A DNA stretch of 64,000 nt from Mesostigma viride (Eukaryota > Streptophyta > Mesostigmatophyceae > Mesostigmatales > Mesostigmataceae): the NCBI GenBank assembly GCA_009746045.1, contig RPFO01000213.1, positions 11,496,150 through 11,560,149 of the forward strand. Direction: 5' to 3'. The translations under genes and the position numbers were made by a program. Positions within the stretch are counted from its first letter, which is position 1; the number at the start of each line of letters is the position of its first letter. Below the pieces are notes generated by a model. The model made no database searches. It worked only from the letters and a program-made list of their open reading frames with translations, and was not told the DNA's origin. Shown piece after piece: positions 62,501 to 64,000 of this stretch.

Positions 62501-64000
62501 TCCACTTTCTTCTACAAAAAAACAGATCCCGGTGAGGCTGCCACCTGTTTAACCTTTTCCGTGGAACTCCTGTCCACATTCCCCCACCTGCCCCCCCTGC
62601 CAGGTGGGCGATGAGGTCATGATGCACCTGCTGACGCACGCGTCCATCTTCCTGCGCGTGGCGGACGGCAGCAATGGTGGCAGTATTGGCGGCGTGCGTG
62701 GTGGCAGCGTTGGCGACAACCCCATGAATCAGCACAACCGTGTCAGCGGCAACGACGCGAAGCAATATGGAAGCATCAGCGGCAGCTACACGCATCCAGC
62801 GGTACATGCACCCAGCCATGCAAGCGGCAGCTACGTGCAGTGTGCCGGCGAGCCACTCTCGTGGGTCGTGCGCCGGCTGAGGGCTGAGAACCGGCTGCCC
62901 ACGCTCCGGATGGCAGCAACCATTGCAGCGCAGCGTGGGGCACCGAGGAGAATGAAGAATGGCCAGAGGACATGTGGGGAGGTGCCGGCGATGGGTGGGA
63001 AGACAGGGAGACTCACCCGTGGGGAGCTCGCCCCAGAGACAGGAACGCTGTGTGGGGTACCGGCGCGTGGGGGCTCAGCGTGCAAGCAGTCGATGCGTTG
63101 TACGTGCGGGATGGCAGTACCAGGGGCGTGCAAACATGCAGCGAGTGATCGGGCCATGTGCTGGGAAAGAGCGACGGGGGACGGCACGGTGTGTGGGAGT
63201 CCTTGGCACCACAAGAGAAAGGAAGGGAATCCTGGGCAAGCGACGCTGGTGTGCGAGCAGTTGGCGCGGAAGGGACCAGAGCAAGAAGGGTGTGAGCGAC
63301 CAGCAATGTGTCCAGGAGAGCACGTAGCGAAATACGGACTGATGTGCCAGATGTCAGCACAAGTTGGAGGAGCATGTGAGTGTGTCGCGAAAGGCGGGCT
63401 CATGTGCGAGGTGCCAGAGCAAGAGCAAGCAGTAGGCGAGGGCATGTCATTTGCAGGGAAGGCGAGGGAGAGGGGAGATCAGCCCTCGCTACTCCCATCA
63501 AGGGCAGGGCATGGCACACCCTCCTTGCTACGACTCCATGCGGCTGAAGGGGAGGAGGCTCTTGCGAGGCGTAGGGGCGGGTCGCCCCATGCATGCCACG
63601 CAAGCAGCAGCCAGGTCGATGGGATGATCACGGATGCCGTCAAGGGAGGCGACAAGGGCCACAGGGGAGCATCAGCCATGGCGGCGTGTGGCTGCGTCCC
63701 TAACAGGAAGAGGGGGAGGGATGGCGCATGGGTGGGGGTGTGCGGCGAATGCGAGGAGGGGGAAAGGAAGAGAGCGAGGGGCGCGTGCATTACCTGTTGC
63801 TGCGTGGTGGGAGGAAGAAGTCGGCCCCGGGCACCCTCGTGTGGCCCTGGCCTTGGTGGCTGCCACCCGTTGTCGTCGTCATCGCGTGGGCCCCACCGCA
63901 GGCACCCTCGTGTAGGTGGGCCACGGGAGCAAGGGGATGGCCTGGGGGCGTGGCACCTGGCACAGCATGTCACACCGGTCGACATGCCCCCACAGCCAGC
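59585..64000 (+). CDS. TERT: Telomerase reverse transcriptase, N-terminal part (gene runs off the window)
   Basis: Exons, all phase 0: 59585-59833, 60840-60917, 61856-61984 and 62604 to the end. They encode the TEN domain, which anchors telomerase on DNA. Exon 1 carries LLLRRDDPPEYWNLL (residues 41-55), like the LLRSDDP..Y motif of plant TERT. Exon 2 carries DPKNLLCLGLRK (the NVL..GY motif), exon 3 NAWLSELGGRPWQMLLSR, and exon 4 VGDEVMMHLLTHASIFL (153-169) and YVQCAGEPL (about 229-237, the Q.xG.PL motif). Two oddities: about 55 Gly/Ser/Asn-rich residues separate the last two motifs, and exon 4 then stays open for another 380 codons, rich in Cys, Gly and Arg, where the TEN-RBD linker should be. 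The RNA-binding and catalytic domains must lie beyond 64000. An undetected intron inside exon 4 is possible. Confidence 0.85.
59950..60030. repeat. GCATGCTGTTAACCGTTCGCA short tandem
   Basis: Two full copies and a partial third of CAGCATGCTGTTAACCGTTCG, in the first TERT intron. Confidence 0.75.
60598..60712. repeat. Two copies of a TTGGCAGCGTTGCATTACAC unit
   Basis: The unit TTGGCAGCGTTGCATTACAC-GGGC with GTGAAGAT flanks occurs twice in the first TERT intron. Confidence 0.8.
60970..61200. repeat. About 30-bp repeat with TTTGCAAGCCARMATGAAGA core
   Basis: Seven imperfect tandem copies of CATCATTTGCAAGCCAGCAT-GAAGATTTT in the second TERT intron. Confidence 0.88.
61252..61448. repeat. About 40-60-bp repeat with GTATCTTATCTCTAAGTCAC core
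   Basis: Four to five copies of AGTATCTTATCTCTAAGTCA-CAATCTATGAGAAGAAT in the second TERT intron. Confidence 0.88.
62000..62118. repeat. 36-bp minisatellite after TERT exon 3
   Basis: Three tandem copies of TCGTGTGCACCTCTCGTTGC-GCTTGTTTGCACTGGA begin 16 bases after the donor of exon 61856-61984. Confidence 0.9.

Overview
The window is a piece of a nuclear genome from an intron-rich unicellular eukaryote, most likely a microalga. I cannot name the species. The reasons are GC-rich short exons (28 to about 330 nt) joined at GT..AG sites, long introns packed with mini- and microsatellites, an L1-like LINE, small TTAA-flanked DNA elements, and a plant-like telomerase N-terminus. I see no bacterial operons, CRISPR array, rRNA gene or convincing tRNA gene.

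Five host genes can be reconstructed. (1) 443-7070 (+): a cyclic-nucleotide phosphodiesterase in 7 exons, 717 codons if the first exon is right. (2) 26842-9254 (-): an AAAP-family amino-acid transporter in at least 13 exons over about 17.6 kb; its exons are tiny islands between satellite arrays, including a 3.2-kb array. (3) 30154-41333 (+): a coiled-coil protein of about 460 residues in 10 or 11 exons. (4) 58364-57666 (-): an intronless Tim17-type mitochondrial import subunit. (5) 59585 to beyond the window end (+): the N-terminal half of telomerase reverse transcriptase (TERT), divergent from TIM17. Exon coordinates were read by eye and their phases agree throughout, except for one short transporter exon that I could not place.

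From 41.9 to 56.5 kb lies a nest of mobile elements: two TTAA-flanked DNA elements (one carrying a frameshifted, intronless acidic-protein gene), several inverted and truncated copies of an L1-like LINE (ORF1-like fragments and one near-complete reverse-transcriptase ORF split by a SINE), and a large foldback. LINE 3' ends carry a conserved hairpin followed by TTAA-type tails; one tail runs straight into a 420-bp (AAGT)n tract. Further short retroelement copies lie at 8.0-9.05 kb and inside a host intron at 39.1-39.5 kb.

The most unusual signal is inside the host introns. Next to many exons the intron holds several decayed copies of that exon's edge: the splice site, the last or first 10-50 coding bases, and sometimes the flanking intron. 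They are spaced about 80-160 bp apart. In the transporter, two large minisatellites have repeat units that resemble the neighbouring 5' splice site. The pattern occurs in three unrelated genes and suggests introns that grow by repeated tandem duplication across exon-intron junctions. I know of no named system that matches it.
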